Assembly (NCBI RefSeq): GCF_000003855.2
Contig: NW_003101682.1
Location: forward strand, 807,178-871,177
Direction: 5' to 3'
DNA from: Blastomyces gilchristii SLH14081
Lineage: Eukaryota; Ascomycota; Eurotiomycetes; Onygenales; Ajellomycetaceae
Length of the DNA: 64,000 nt
This document shows positions 47,076 through 60,553 of this stretch, in pieces (position 1 is the stretch's first letter; the number at the start of each line of letters is the position of its first letter). Under the pieces are notes generated by a model. The model made no database searches. It saw only the letters and a program-made list of their open reading frames with translations, and was not told the DNA's origin. A program made the translations under genes and the position numbers.

Positions 47076-49540
47076 TATATCTTGATGACATTCTCATATT
47101 CACTGATGAGTTCAGGAAAGAATATCAAGAATATGTATAGAAGATATTATAATGACTATGAGAAATAGAACTACTGATAGATATTGATAAGTATGATTTT
47201 AAAGTCAAGAGTATTAAATATCTGAGTTTTATTATAGAAGCTGATAAGAAGATTTGAATAAATTCTGAGAAAGTCTCTATCATTCTTGAATAAGAAGCTC
47301 TGTGTACTGTGAAAGATGTATAAAACTTCATCAGATTTACTAACTTCTATCAGTAATTTATACAAAATTTCTCAGATATTGTGAGATTACTTACAGAACT
47401 TATCAAGAAGAACTCAGTATTTCAGTGATCAGTGAATGCTGAAGCTGCATTCATACAGATGAAGAAGATATTCATTAATACTTCTCTGCTAATAACATTT
47501 AACTCTGATTATAAAACAGTTGTTGAAGCTGATTTCTCTGACTATGTAACAGAAGAAGTAATATTGTAATATAATGATAAAGATATTCTATAATCATATG
47601 TCTTCATGTCTAAGAAACTGAGTTCTGCTGAATGCAATTATGAGATCTATGATAAAAAACTTCTCATGATTGTATACTGTCTAGAAGAATGAGACTCTGA
47701 ACTCTAAACTGTCTCTGAATTTGAGATAATCACAGATCATAAGAATCTCAAGTACTTCACAATCATCTGTAAACTCACTGAATGATAGATGTGATGATCT
47801 GAATTTTTAAGCTGCTTTCATTTTATGATATACTACTGTCTCAGCAGTCAGAACTCGATGACAGACACTCTCTTATGATGAGAACAAGATATGTCATTCA
47901 ATGTAACACACACACACTGAATGAACTGAGAGCATCAGCTCTTAGATCTGAAGATATTAGTTGATCAAGATAGAACAACTTATAACACTATACATGCTTC
48001 TCTGATTAGAATATCTTCTCTCTGAACTGACACTGACATTAATATCTTGACTTTCTCTACACTGAATACACTGTGATATATAGCAGCTCAGGCTGATGAA
48101 CTTCTTCAAACCCTCACTGAAGCAGTATATTAAGAAGAACTCTGATTTCTCTCAGAACTATGTATAAGAACTGATATCTCAGAATATTCAATTGATGATA
48201 ATAATGCTTTATAATTCTGTGAACAATACTGAGTCTCTCACTTTGAATTCTTATGCACTTAGATAATACAACAGATGCATGATTTATATATAACTGATTA
48301 TTCAGACTGTGAATAACTGTATAGAATAATCTTCTGAGAGTTCTACTGATCTGAGATATTAAACAGTATCAGATACTTTATCTGAAACTGCAATCACTGT
48401 TCTTCTATTATCTTATGAAAGAACTGTAGAAAAGATCTATTAAAATTACTTAATATCTCTGATAAAATCTGATAAGATATAGTAATTGACTTTACTATTA
48501 ATCTATCTAAGAGTAAGAATTATAGAAACATTCTGATCATTGTAAATTAATTAAGCAAAGATATAATATTAAAACCTTGTGATAAGATGAATACTGAATA
48601 AGTCACTGAAACTTTTCTACAGAGTCTGTTCTATCAGATGTATGAATTACTGAGATCTATAGTGTTGAATTAAGACTGTGAATTTATGAGTACTCTCTGA
48701 ACAAGAATCTGTCAAGTTCTTAAGATTATATACTGTCTGTCAACTGTCTATTATTCTGAGACTGATGACACATCAGAATGAATAATTCAAACTGTGAAGA
48801 ATTATCTTTGTAAGTTCTGTAATTACTTATAAGATGATTAATATGATCTTCTTCTATATACAGAGATTACTATCAATGATTCAGATGCTATTTTAATAGA
48901 TTTAAGTCTGTTCTTTCTTACACATGATTATCATATGAAGATATTAGATCTTCTAGAGATTATACAGTTCACACTGAATCTCTGCAGTTCAATTCAGATT
49001 GCTGATAATATAGTAATAAAACTCTGAGATATGTGTAACTGAATAGAAGTCTTCATGACAAGTGCTAAACAAGATTAAGAAGATTAAGCTAATATCTGAT
49101 GAGATTTTACAGAGCAGTATAAGATAGAAGATCTTATATAATTGAATCTCAAGAATATACAGACTATACACTCATTTCATACAATGAACTATTATTATAT
49201 AAAATACACAGGGACAGAGATTCTGAACAGTTATAACTATTATCTTGATACTTTATCAGAGATTCATGATATGTTTTACACAAGCTTGCTCTGCTGTATT
49301 ATCACTGATCTGTTCTCTTCTCAACTGACTTCTGACTGACAACTGCCAGAGATTGTAGAAGAAGATAATAAACTTGAATGAGAGATTGAGAATATTCTTG
49401 ATAAGAGACTCTGCACATGCAGCTGATAATATCTTGTAAAATGAGTTAAGTATAATTATCTGATCTGAACTCTGAGTTCTGTATTATCTGAAATAGCAGT
49501 TCTTGACTGATGAGAACTGCTTCTGAAAAGAGAGGACTAA
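47076..49540 (+). pseudogene. B4 pol after A2: reverse transcriptase end, RNase H, integrase, chromodomain
   Basis: Resumes inside reverse transcriptase (YLDDILIFTDEF at about 47078-47113, both Asp kept). NFYQ-FI follows at about 47340, RNase H at 47515-47890 (VVEADFSDYVTEE), integrase core to about 48770, the VIEILDSYN-type box at 49200-49260 (open piece 49142-49339) and chromodomain at 49350-49500. Truncated by many stops. Alignment to B3 is collinear throughout. Confidence 0.85.
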
Positions 49541-49852
49541 TGTGGCGGGCTGCGCCTGATCAATTATATAGACTACTCTGTTACACTTCACAGATTTCAA
49601 CTGCTTCATTCTTGAATGCATATGCTCTGATTCTCAGCCATTCTCAATCACTGATTCTTGGCTGTTATAAACATGTATAGATTCTTCCACCCTGAAGCTC
49701 CACTGCATATGCCATCACATACATGTATAAATATTCACTTCAATTGCTGATTCTCGCACTTTCTCTTTCTTTTCCTTCTCTAATGTTTTTCTCTTTGTTA
49801 TATAAGACCTATATATATATCATACCGATCTATTCGGCGTAGGCCCCTTACA
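49541..49852 (+). repeat. 3' LTR of B4
   Basis: 312 bp, tgtggcgggctgcgcc to cccttaca. Keeps ccgatctattcggcgtaggc. Confidence 0.95.
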
Positions 49853-49857
49853 ATTTA

Positions 49858-50624
49858 TGACAATGAATTGGCTGATTCAGCAGTAAAAAAGAGTTCAGAA
49901 TTAAGCAGATCTATTCAAAAAACAGTGTCCTGATCTTTCATAAAGAGAAAGATAAAAGAATCTTATTTAAACAAGTGAAATGAAAGCTGGCAGAAACAAA
50001 AGAAGAGTATACATTATTCAAGATTTGAGACAAAACCTAAGTGAAAATCTTGTTCAATTAAATGGAAAAAGAAAATATTCTCATCTATAATTCAGCTAAA
50101 ACTAGGACATGATTATTTCAAATCTTATATACAAAGATTTGATGATAGATTTGATTCAACAGAATGCTTATTCTGCAATATAAATGAAAATTCTAAGCAT
50201 ATTGTAATGCATTATGCATTATACAATAGTCTCAGAGCCAGATTGAAGAAGAAGTATGACTTAAATCAATTAAATATAAGATTCTTATTCTCAACTGAGA
50301 CAGGAATTAAATACTTAATAGACTTTCTATCAGAAACTCAAGCAGCTACAAGAAAACAGCTGAATTCAGAAATATCTGAATATGAAGAGGTGGAAATTGA
50401 TTAGATATAGTCTGTTAAAACAGCTATACACTATCATTTAATAATTTTAATTTGTTATAGTCTCTCTTTACTTTACTTTTTCTTTTTTTTTTTTGGTTCT
50501 TTTCTATCTATCTATTTAATGTGTCTATTTTTAAGACTATGTTCTCTTTTGTTTTGTCATGGTATTATCAAATGGTTGCAAAGTATCAGAAGATGTTAAA
50601 ATACTGCAATTTGTACACTTAAGT
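49858..50624 (+). pseudogene. L4, LINE ORF2 C-terminal part and 3' UTR start
   Basis: Continues L4 from 35826: the end of RNase H (NELADSAVKKSSEL at about 49864-49905), then a finger CSFCN-type region around 50167-50215 whose first Cys is conserved in part. An open stretch at 50207-50404 (FLFSTETGIKYLIDFLSET) ends at TAG 50402. The 3' UTR begins but is cut at about 50620 by the 5' end of L2, so no tail is visible here. Confidence 0.8.
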
Positions 50625-51570
50625 TCAAAGCGCTTCACCACGAACTCGCTCAATCTTTCGAATAAAAACCCGCCGATAGATTCATTGAAAAGCCCTCGAT
50701 CATACGAGCTCTTTGACCCCATCGCTGACTGCATACCCTGTGTAGTGGTGGAGTTATCCTGCCAAATGTGAACCAGATGTTGTTTGTAACTCCTCTGTGA
50801 GATTATCCCCTATTCATCCCTATCACACCACAACCCCGGGCCAAATTGCCATATAAATTGTAAGATGAAGAGACCTAGTCATATGCACCAATCTTCTTGA
50901 TTTTGAAAGATTCTCAAGCTGTAATTGTGAAGATATCTGAGAAGTAACTTTCATAAAAACCCTGTCTATCTTTGATGTTTCAAAACATCAACACCAAGTC
51001 TCACTCATATATCATCATTTTCAATCTGACTCATCTTCAGCAGAAAAATACAAAAAGATATCTCAGTAATAGTATCAAGTATATAATTAACAGATATATC
51101 TGAAGTGCATTCTCTGTGAAAAACTCTCTCTGTCTTTGATGTATCAAGACATTAACATCAAGTCTCAATCTCATATCATTTCTTTCAATCTGGCTTATCT
51201 CTGAAAGAAAAATACAAAAAGATACCTCAGTAACTGTATTCAATACATAATCAGCAGACATGATAACTATAAAATCAGTATATCTTAAGATCTGACTGAG
51301 TCTTTAATCTCTGCACAGTGAGATATATTAAATCTAGTTTTAATATCTCAATATTCAATAGATTCTGCAAGAGATTGAGAATAGCAACACTAGATTTCTA
51401 TTGAATTTAAGAATTAACTCTATATTAATATAATCATTGACAAAGTCTTCTATTTTGAGATATAAATAACCAGTTTCTTTACATCCTGCTGATAATATTT
51501 ATATTATCATATAGAAACAGACTTATATTCTCTATAATACCAAGATTCTGAAGAGAAAAACTCTTGATAG
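50625..51570 (+). promoter_or_regulatory. LINE 5' UTR, L2
   Basis: The first 250 bp keep CpG and CC/GG. From about 50870 the sequence becomes AT-rich. Two tandem units of about 165 bp lie at about 50935-51262. No open frame is conserved with L1. Confidence 0.6.
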
Positions 51571-52076
51571 TAGACTGACCGTGTGACCGTGTCTGGGACC
51601 AGGACCAGATTTTTTGATAGTCTCATTACCAATTCAACTGATCCCATTACACGGTTTTAACATTAGATAGTAGTCTCATACTGTTTCAGGGGGACTTACT
51701 GTCTACTCTTGTCACATTTTTCAAATGAGACCATGATTATCACTTCTCAATTTAAATTATTTTTATTGCTTTAAATGACTTTAAATCTCATTTGAGCGTT
51801 ACCAAAAAGTGTTACTTTTTAAAAAATTAAAAATAGTCTAAAAAAAACCTTAAAATGTCAAAAAATAGTAACTTTATGCCCAGAATGGGACTAAATAGGA
51901 CCAAATAAAACCACTTTCTCATTTTTTTCAAGTCATGGTTCCATTTTAAGATCTGATATATAGTCACTTTACATGTTTTTTTGATAGCCAGTCCCAGCGG
52001 GATTCACGTCAAGAAATGTATGGAATCAGACCAAATGAGACCAAACGTGAAATTTATGGTCCCGGCGGCCAGTCTA
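51571..52076 (-). mobile_element. M2, 506 bp hAT-like non-autonomous element
   Basis: Inverted relative to M1 and M3. 8 bp duplication cttgatag at 51563-51570 and 52077-52084. It keeps ggtcccggcggcc at its right end and is the least mutated of the three at several sites (gactggctatc sense, cacgttt). Non-coding. Confidence 0.95.
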
Positions 52077-52812
52077 CTTGATAGAGAGTATATAGTAGTG
52101 TATATCTTAGCAGTTTCTATCTCATTCTTCTACAGCAGTTAATGCAAAAAAAAAAAGATCTTAGAAATAGTTTTTTACTTCTCTTGAAAAAGTAAGATGT
52201 TTTTCTCTGAGTTCTATATAATATTCTTACAAAGAATTAAAAATAGAGTTATTTTCTGTTATAATTTCACATTCTTTTAAGTAAGAATTACTTTTTCAGT
52301 GACTGAAGAGCTTTTATTAATACTTAATTCTTTTTTACACTCTCTATTAACTGATTTGAGTTGCACACTTGTTGTGTGAGAAGAATTGAATGATTTAGAA
52401 TAAAATTGAATAGTTTTAATCAATTTCTCTGTAAAAAATTGATTTATTTTTTATCAGTTTTTCTCTCAAAAACTGTTATATTATCTGATTTATTAGTAAT
52501 TAATATCATACTTTTTCTCACTATATCTCAAGAAAGAGATTATAAAGATTTTATTAATTTATCTTAAAAATCAATTTTAGTTTATTAGATTCTCTTTAAA
52601 AATCTAATCTAGTTACTGAACTAGTGTGAAAAAAAATCAGATATTTTATATATAAAAGTCTTTTATTCTTCTTTTGAAACAGTCTGATCAACTTTTCAAT
52701 TGAAAACAGACTTAGAAATCTCTTAATTGAAACAGTCTGATCAACTTTTCAAAAGAGTTTAATAAATATCGCAATTGAAACAGTCTGATCAACTTTTCAT
52801 TGAGTGAGAATA

Positions 52813-53046
52813 ATGAGTTCAAAAATACACTCAGTTGATGTGAAAAAAGATGCTTTCTCAAATGGTATTTCTGAGATTGAAATTCTGAAGAGAAGAAAGA
52901 AAGAAGAAATAGAGAAACAATAAGTTCTTGAAATACAGAAACTTGAAAAATTAAGTAAGATTTTTGAAAAGCAGTGTCTGATTGAGATAAATGAAGAAGT
53001 TCTGTTAATTCTTTATACTCAGGCTAGACAACTACAGAAGATGATC
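52813..53046 (+). pseudogene. LINE ORF1 N-terminal part, L2
   Basis: ATG 52813 in the same context as L1 (18074). It encodes a charged helical start (FSNGISEIEILKRRKKEE) with stops at Gln positions. It is cut at 53046 by L3 and continues at 54926. Confidence 0.8.
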
Positions 53047-54546
53047 CAGGTTATGAGACAGTTGTACAAAGCCTGTATTACCTCAGTAGCTGTTTATGAA
53101 GTTCAAGTTTGATGGAACAATCAAGGTAACTTCACTGAACTGTTTCAAAGTCTATAAAACAGAGCTTTGAGAAGAATTCTGGGAGCATTCAAATCATCTC
53201 CTATTAAAGCAATGGAAATTGAAGCCTCAATTCCACCTCCTGCTATTCGATTTGAAAAGGCCTGTATGAACTATGCTCTGAGAGTCATAAAGATGAGCGC
53301 AAATCATATAATCAGAGAAAGAGTCTCTTCTTCATTTCCATCAGTTAACTCAGGAAATGAACTGGATTGAAATAGATTTCTTGATTGAAATGAGAATAAT
53401 GCTTTAAAGAAAATGCCCTCTCAACTGTATAGACTATGTTCACTTATTAAGAATCAATTTTCTTCATTAAATGTTGAGAAAATTGATCATGAGAAGATAT
53501 CTCCCTGGAGAGAAAAGCTGGAATCTCTCATAGACTTATAAATAAGTGAACTATCTAAAGAGAGAGAATATGAACAGTATTTGAAGAAGATCTCTACAAT
53601 CAATATAAAAGACTCTATTCTGATTTACTCAGATGGCTCAAAAAATGAGAATTTGAATAGATTAGATGCAGGCATTGCTTATACTGAAGATAATATCAAT
53701 TTTATCTCAGATTTCTGGAATTTAGGCTGTGAATCTGAAGTCTTTGATGCTGAACAATTTGCAATAGTGAAAGCTTTCAAACTCATTGAAATAAAATCTT
53801 ATAAAAGAGGAAATAGTTTGAAAGAGGCATGGATATTCTCTGATAGTCAAGCTGCTTTAAAAAGACTTAGAAATAGTCAGATTCATAATGATCAAATGAA
53901 TCTTGACCTGATTTTAAACTCTGTTTTGAAAATTCAAAAGAGAAGAATATCTAAACTGATAATTCACCTGCATTGAGTTCCTGCTCATATGAATATTCAT
54001 GGCAATGAATTGGCTGATTCAGCTGCAAAAAAGGGTTCAGAATTAAGCAGATCTATTCAAAAAACAGTGTCCTGGTCTTTCATAAAGACAAAGATAAAAG
54101 AATCTTGTTTAAACAAGTGAAATGAAAGCTGGCAGAAACAAAAGAAGAGCATACATTATTCAAGATTTGAGACAAAATCAAAGTGGAAATCTTGTTCAAT
54201 TAAATGCAAAAAGAAAATATTCTCATTCATAATTCAGCTAAAACTAGGACATGGTTATTTCAAATCCTATATACAAAGATTTGATGATAGATTTGATTCA
54301 ACAGAGTGCTCATTCTGTAATACAAATGAGAATCCTGAGCATATTGTAATGCATTGTGTATTATACAATAGTCTCAGAGTCAGATAAAAGAAGAAGTATG
54401 ATTTAAATTAATTAAATATGAGGTTCTTATTCTCAACTGAGACAGGACTTAAATACTTAATAGACTTTCTATCAGAAACTCAAGCAGCTACAAGAAAATG
54501 GCTCAACTCAGAAGTATCTGAATATGAAGAGGTGGAAATTGATTAG
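53047..54546 (+). pseudogene. LINE ORF2 C-terminal part with RNase H and zinc motif, L3
   Basis: Best-preserved LINE protein. An open stretch at 53581-53976 is a nearly complete RNase H: first Asp in IYSDGSKNENLNRLDAG, Glu in DAEQFAIVKAF, Asp in FSDSQAALKRL. Then a TGA stands for the Trp before VPAHMNIHGNELAD, which holds the His and last Asp. A C-terminal finger reads CSFCNTNENPEHIVMHC (about 54310-54360). The upstream piece 53167-53370 (RRILGAFKSSP) is the linker. The stop TAG is at 54544. RNase H in this position is typical of Tad1/I-type LINEs. About half a dozen in-frame stops remain. Confidence 0.9.
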
Positions 54547-54925
54547 ATATAGTCTGTTAAAACAGCTATACACTATCTTTTAATAATTTTATTTTGTTAT
54601 AGTCTTTCTTTACTGTACTTGTTTCTTTCTGTTCTTTTCTATCTATCTATTTAATGTGTCTATCTTTAGAACTATGTTCTCTTTTCCTTTGTCATGATGT
54701 TTTCAAATGGTTTCAAAGTATTAATAGGTGTTGAAATACTGCAATTTATAAACAGTTTTTGTATTCTGGGCTGGAATTTTCTGATTTTGCATTTCTGAAA
54801 TTGATAAGTGTATAATAGTTGACTCTATAGATATAGGAAAAACCCTGAGAACTAAAGGTTCTCAGGTAGATGTCATAGTCTCTGACTGCATACATCTATA
54901 ATTGAAGAATAATAATAATAATAAT
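54547..54925 (+). repeat. LINE 3' UTR and (AAT)n tail, L3
   Basis: Same as L1 23657-24032. The last unique bases tataattgaagaataat are at 54897-54913. Confidence 0.9.
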
Positions 54926-56304
54926 ACAGAAGATGATCAAGTTCAAACTTGGAATTTCAAACACAGTTCAAAAAACACTGAAAATTTCTAATATAATCAG
55001 TGACTCTTTATTTTGCTCTTCTTCTTTTTCTACTTCTTCTTCTTCTTCTTTAAATCAGAAAAAAATATATGCTCAAGTAGCTGAATCTGCTATCTCTAAA
55101 CCTGCTGTCTCAAAACCTGCTCAAAATTCTGAGAAAACTGAGAAGAATACTGCTCATGCTTCTATTCATAGAAAAGTGAAGAAAAAAATGTAAAAAGAGA
55201 AAAACTTTCAAATCTTCAGAAATAGAAGAGTTATTCTCAAAGTCTTAAATTAGAATATCTTACAGAGAAACAAGCTAAACTCAAATCTCATTTTCAGAAT
55301 CAGAAATAAAATTAATCAGCAGTTCTTCTCTCAGTTGATAACTCATATTGAAGTTCAAAAATCAGTTATAGCTTCAATTAAGTCATTCTTTTTTGAAAAC
55401 TTTATTATTCTGACTACAATGTCTGATTTCAGTGTTAAATTCCTTATTCAGAATGAGAATCTCTGAAAATTAGTAATAGAATCTTTGTTAAACATAATAA
55501 TTTTATCTGAGAGAGATAAAAAGTGAGATAAATTCATTCTGTATAATATTTCAGTTGAAATTTTTGACTGTGAAGAAGAAATACTACTTCTTAAAAATGA
55601 ATTAGAAGAATACAACTCTATTCAACTGAGAAAAGAGCCTGTATAACTGAATTCAATTGAGTTTAGATAAAGTAGAAGAAATGCCTCTGTTCTAGTATAT
55701 ACAAAGATACTTGAACAGTCAAAGATCTCTGAAGTAAGAGTAGCAGATTTAAAAATGAGAGTTCATGAATACAAAGACTCAAGAATGAATCTCAAAGCTC
55801 AACACAGTGTTCAAACTGTCAAAGATATGAATACTTTGCAATCTCTTGTTTCAGAGACTTAAAATGCATATTCTGTGCTAAAAATCATAAAACTAGTGAG
55901 TATAATATGAAACATGCTCAAAAAGAGATAAAATATATTACTATACTCTACTTAAGTGCTTCAATTGTAAAGAAAAATATGCATCTAGCTCAAAAGAATG
56001 TGTATTTACTTCAAGAACTCAGAAGAACTGAAGAAAAGATAAAGCTCAAAGTGAATCTAAAACTGAAGAGAAAAGTCAAGTCAGTAAATCTACAACTGCA
56101 AGCTTAAAAAGAAGAAACTCTTAACTATCTAAATTTTCAAACTTCAATTCTTCAGCTAAACGTAAACAGAATTTGAATTCTCAAATATCTGTTAAGATTA
56201 GAGAATTGAGAAATAACTCTGATAATAAACTAGATAGAATACAAGCAGTTGAGATTCCTGCTTTTCAAAATAGTTATAATCTACTATTTGATAATAGTGA
56301 TTAA
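54926..56304 (+). pseudogene. LINE ORF1 C-terminal part, L2
   Basis: Continues from 53046. There is a Ser-rich stretch (54995-55050), then an Ala/Ser/Pro/Lys linker (KPAVSKPAQNSEKTEK), then the region with zinc knuckles (CSNCQRYEYF-like near 55810, CFNCKEKYAS near 55957). Stop TAA at 56302. Frameshifted and stopped, as in L1. Confidence 0.75.
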
Positions 56305-56333
56305 ATTCTACTCTATCTTCACTCTCTTTTAAT

Positions 56334-57675
56334 ATGAATATACAACAAAAATAATAAAAAAAGTTTAAAAACTCTTCAAAAATCACATTTATTCAAAATA
56401 ATATGAATAGAAACTTAAATTATATTTATTCTTGTCTTGAGATTGCATTTGAATAAAAAGTTGACTTTGTACTTCTTCAAGAATCAATCTTTGATACTGA
56501 GTAAAAGTATATCATTTTCTATTCAAGTTATTACTACTTTCTTTCTGAAAAATCTGAGATAAAATCAAGAGTAGTGATCTATGAGAGAAAAAGTTTAAGA
56601 TATTAATTTAATCTCAGATTTAATATCATATCTGACTCTGATATTCTAGTGAGTGATATTATAGATAAAGAGAATGAGTGTAATACTATTTAACTCATAA
56701 ACATCTATAATGAAAAGTCATTGAAAGAAAATAACAATATCTGAACAATTAATAGAGGATTTTTCAATATAACTCTCTTAAAAAACTCTATAAATATAGA
56801 AGACTTCAATGCACATCATTTCTGATGAAACCCAGAATGCATAAGAGTAGTAAGAGCAGATAAACTGATTGAATAGACTTTTGAGCATTCAATAGATTTA
56901 GTTAACAAGTCTGATTTATAAACATTCTTTAGAAAAGATATGAAACAGAAATCTATTATAGATCTAACTTTCATATCACAAAATCTAATTGAAAAAAGAC
57001 TTATAAACTGATTTATTGATTCAAATGAAACCTTAGAATCAGATTATGAGATCATTCAATTTGATATTAAACTGAGTGAAAAACAAAGAAGTGAAAATTC
57101 TCTTCTCTCTAATCAGTATAACTTTGAAAAAGCTGATTGAAACGCAGTTGAAGAAAGAGTAAAACAGCTGAAATCTGAAAAGCAGAGTAAACTCTATTGA
57201 AATCAAAGTCAAGATATCTCAAATGAAATACTTGAGAATAGAGTAAAGCTGATTACATCTATTCTTCTAACAAGTATTAGGGAAAATATTTCAAAGAACA
57301 AGTCTTCTGAGTATTTCAAATTTTGATGAAATAAGAATATCACTTCTAAAAGAAAGTAATTAATTACTGCTAAGAGAGATTGAAAGAATAACTTAATATC
57401 TGATGAAGAGTTCAAAGCTATTCAAAATGAATATTTTTCAGATATTAAAAGAGTGAAAACAGATTGCTGAAACAAATTTCTTAAAGAAGCACAAGAAAAA
57501 GAAGTATTTAAAGCCTTTAACTATACTAAAACAAGAAGTGTAGCAAAGCTTTCAATCTTAGAATATAAATTTCAGAATGAATCATATACAGCAAACTCTT
57601 TTAAGAAAAAGTGTTAAACTTTTATGAAAATTCTCTTTCAAAACTCATCACATTTAGAAGAGAAGAATATATCAT
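56334..57675 (+). pseudogene. LINE ORF2, endonuclease and start of reverse transcriptase, L2
   Basis: ATG 56334. The endonuclease part is collinear with L1 19695-20460, including a SDYEIIQF-type block (SDH box with His now Tyr) near 57040. Reverse transcriptase starts and is cut by A3 at 57676 (cf. L1 at 21038). The minus-strand open frames 56386-56198 and 57415-57209 are shadows. Confidence 0.75.
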
Positions 57676-57842
57676 TGTGATTCAAAAGTTGCTTGAGTCA
57701 GCGTACGATTACAGGCGTACACTGGCTTCTTATGTAGTGTACACTAAATTAATTGGTGGCTGCTATGGCCTCTTTACATTTGTAAGCAAGTTCAGAAGTG
57801 ACTGTGTTATTATCTGATGATTGTATATTCTTCTGAATTATA
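57676..57842 (-). repeat. Left LTR of A3 (3' LTR in element sense)
   Basis: 167 bp. The most mutated A LTR: the end accaca reads attata. Confidence 0.9.
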
Positions 57843-58151
57843 TTATTCCTCATCAGATTCAGTCATACTCATATGATTATGACATACATTCTAGCTTCAT
57901 GCGGATTAGCATGTCACTAGTGATTACAATTGTGTGATCTATCTCTGATTCAGCTAGCATTCTGTATACACTCTCACAAAGAAACTTTCACTATATTACA
58001 TCACTTATCTACTAACTTTTCTCATTCTTCAATCATCTTCTTCATAATCATTATCATCAAATGTTATCATCTCATTCAAGATACCTGTCTCTTCTCTTAT
58101 TTAACATCTTCTATCTGTTGTTCATCTATCACATTATACACATTTCTGGTG

Positions 58152-59882
58152 ATGACTCTCTGTTCTCATAACAAGTGTTCTTGTAGTACTCATATCAGAC
58201 AGTTCATTAGCAGTAAGTGTAATGCAATGTGAAATATGATCAGGACTTATTTATCTTCTAACAATTGCTAGAATATACTATCATGAATGATACATCTTCT
58301 TCATCTTCTTATACATCTCTGATTCTCTTTTCTTCAGCAGATATCTGATCATGTTTTCTGATCATGTTTTCTGATCATTTTTACATGACTGTAGATACTG
58401 ATATATTTGTTTTGATTTATATAGAATCTTCACACATTTACAGATTCACATTTACTGATGATTGTAATCTCAATGTTAAATCATTGATTGAGAACTTGAG
58501 AGACATAATAATGAAGAAATTACTCATGTTATATATAACTGAGTCTTCTGTATTCTTCTCTACTCTCTCTGTTTCTTTCTCTGCTGCTTCTTCTCAATCT
58601 TCTATATCTGCTTCTGTATCTGATTCTCTCACTTCTGCTATCTCTGTTTCTGTGATTCTCACTTTCACTACTTCTGCTTCCTCTGCTTCTGCTATCTCTG
58701 CTTTTATTATTAACTCTCTTCATTTCAAGAAGATGTTATATAGACTTAATGAATCATGTTTCTCAGTTTATACACTCTCACTCTTCTTATCAACTTCTAA
58801 AACAATTTATTATATAAAGACAGTGTATAATATAACTATCTGAGGCTCAGTCACAGACACTGATTATTATATTTGTTTTAAATATTCATGATAAAGTAAT
58901 TATTCATTCATATCAGAGAATCACTCTCTCTCTTAACAGTGTTAAGATTGTAAGTCTTTTTCTTTTTCATCTTTTCTTTCTAACACTGATTTTTCTGTTC
59001 TTAGAGAAAATTGTTATGAATTTTATTATATATAAAGTCATAGTATTCACAGACATTAAGGAACTTTTCACAACTGTTAAATTCAATATTACAGATATAT
59101 TCACTCTGATGAATTTCTTTGAGATGATAGATCTGTATCAGTCTATTCTCTGACATCTGTTATCTGACTTCATAATGCAGATGAAAGATATTCATGTTTT
59201 CAGAAACAGGAATACAGATGTTGTACTCTTTTACACTCACAGATATGAGACTTGTATATCTTGTCTAAGATGTTGTTATAAGAATAAGTTATTCACACAC
59301 TGCATTCTGCTTTCTGTATTTCTCTGTGTTCTTCTCTCTCTTTCTGAGAAGCCTTGTGCATGTTGTAATTGTATATACAATTCTAAGATCAGTGAGTGTT
59401 CATTCAGTAATTATTATCCCTGTTTTTACAGTTTTATATACTAATAATAGTTCTTAGTTGCTCTAGTGTCAGAGAGTATTTTAATCAAAGATGAAAATGC
59501 TGTTGAGACTACTCTCTTCTATCTTCAAGATTCTCTCAGTGCTTTCTCTCTCTTCTCTGCAGGAAAGATTGTGTGTTCATCAGATTATAAGTATTCAGTC
59601 TCAGATGACTTCTGCTGTTATTCATCTGATTCTGTGTCTTCTTCTTCTTTCATTTCTTCTATCTTTATTCTCTCTATTCTGACTTCTGATTCTGCAGGTT
59701 TCATGCTCTTCTTCAATTTTTCTATGCATATATATACACATTTCTATATTAGCATTTCAGTCAATCTTGTGATAAACAATATTAATGTTGTATACAGAGT
59801 GATAGAGAAATCAGAGATGTATATAGTGTTATTATAAGAGTAACTTATGACTCTTGAATTTCTTACAGATCTTGAGTGTTGA
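58152..59882 (+). pseudogene. Spliced accessory gene of family A (copy 3)
   Basis: Exons 58152-58212, 58338-58949, 59005-59406 and 59458-59882. Frames join at all three phase-1 introns, giving about 499 residues. This copy has the best intron signals: GTAAGT donors for introns 1 and 2 and a CTAAC branch in intron 2 (tttctaacactg). Conserved blocks against copy 2 are MTLCSHNKC in exon 1, NVKSLIENLRDIIMKK in exon 2, FTDIKELFTTVKFNIT and CISCLRCC...KPCACCNCIYNSKIS in exon 3, and THFYISISVNLVINNINVV in exon 4. The linker in exon 2 is again Ser/Ala/Thr-rich but shorter by two codons. Stops (e.g. TGA at 58346, TAA at 59835) break it. Confidence 0.75.
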
Positions 59883-60553
59883 GATTTTCTTTATTTTTGA
59901 TGTTTTTCGGATAATGTGATATTGGAAATAGATTAAATATGTGAATGTATGAAAATGAATGAGATATGTATATTAATATTTGTCTTTTACAGCTGACTCT
60001 TACAGTTGATGATTAATTCATTATCTCTTCTCTTTTCTTACACTTTTTCTTTGTCTACTAGTCACTACTCTTACACAATCTCTGTATAATACAGTGTTCA
60101 GTGACTAGATTCAGCAGCTTTCATCTTCTATAATTCTGTCTTATATATTATACTGTCTCTCTTCACCTGCTCAGACTACTACAGTGAACAGCTCATTGAA
60201 ACTAATCTTACTCAATCTCTGAGCATCTTCAGAAGTCAAGATAACTTGATGTCATGTGTTTATAAATATTTCAGATGCTTCATCCTCTGTTATCTCTGTA
60301 ATTGAACTGATATAAACAGTTGAATTCAACTCTGAATTTCTTTTTCTTCTGTGATCTTACTTATATACAAGTCTGCTACTTTGAGACTGCTTTTTATCAC
60401 ATTGCATCTGCTGTCTACAGCATGTTATCATATAACTGACTATAGTCTCATCACTTATTGAAGTGTGATGTTTATCTGATTTCTTCATTTCTTCTCATTC
60501 TTTTCTTATAATTGTGAAAAGATTGAAATAAGTGAGATTGTCTGATTTATAAG

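Larger units (their letters stand above)
35827..49852 (+). mobile_element. B4, family B element carrying A2 inside
   Basis: Two LTRs of 312 bp each (35827-36138 and 49541-49852) and a perfect 5 bp duplication attta at 35822-35826 and 49853-49857. It is inserted in L4: the LINE sequence joins on removal. B4 itself was hit by A2 within reverse transcriptase, just before the YLDD box. Confidence 0.95.
53047..54925 (+). mobile_element. L3, 5'-truncated young LINE inserted in L2
   Basis: Starts inside the ORF2 thumb region and ends with the 3' UTR and an (AAT)n tail (54907-54925). Target duplication acagaagatgatc at 53034-53046 and 54926-54938 (next bases also similar). It has far fewer stops and many more GG/CC pairs than its host, so it is the youngest LINE here. 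Confidence 0.95.
50625..57675 (+). mobile_element. L2, LINE copy interrupted by M2, L3 and A3
   Basis: Begins with the same 5' UTR as L1 (cgcttcaccac at 50630). It contains M2 (51571-52076) and L3 (53047-54925), and is cut by A3 at 57676 in the reverse transcriptase part. Collinear with L1 after removing these. Confidence 0.9.
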
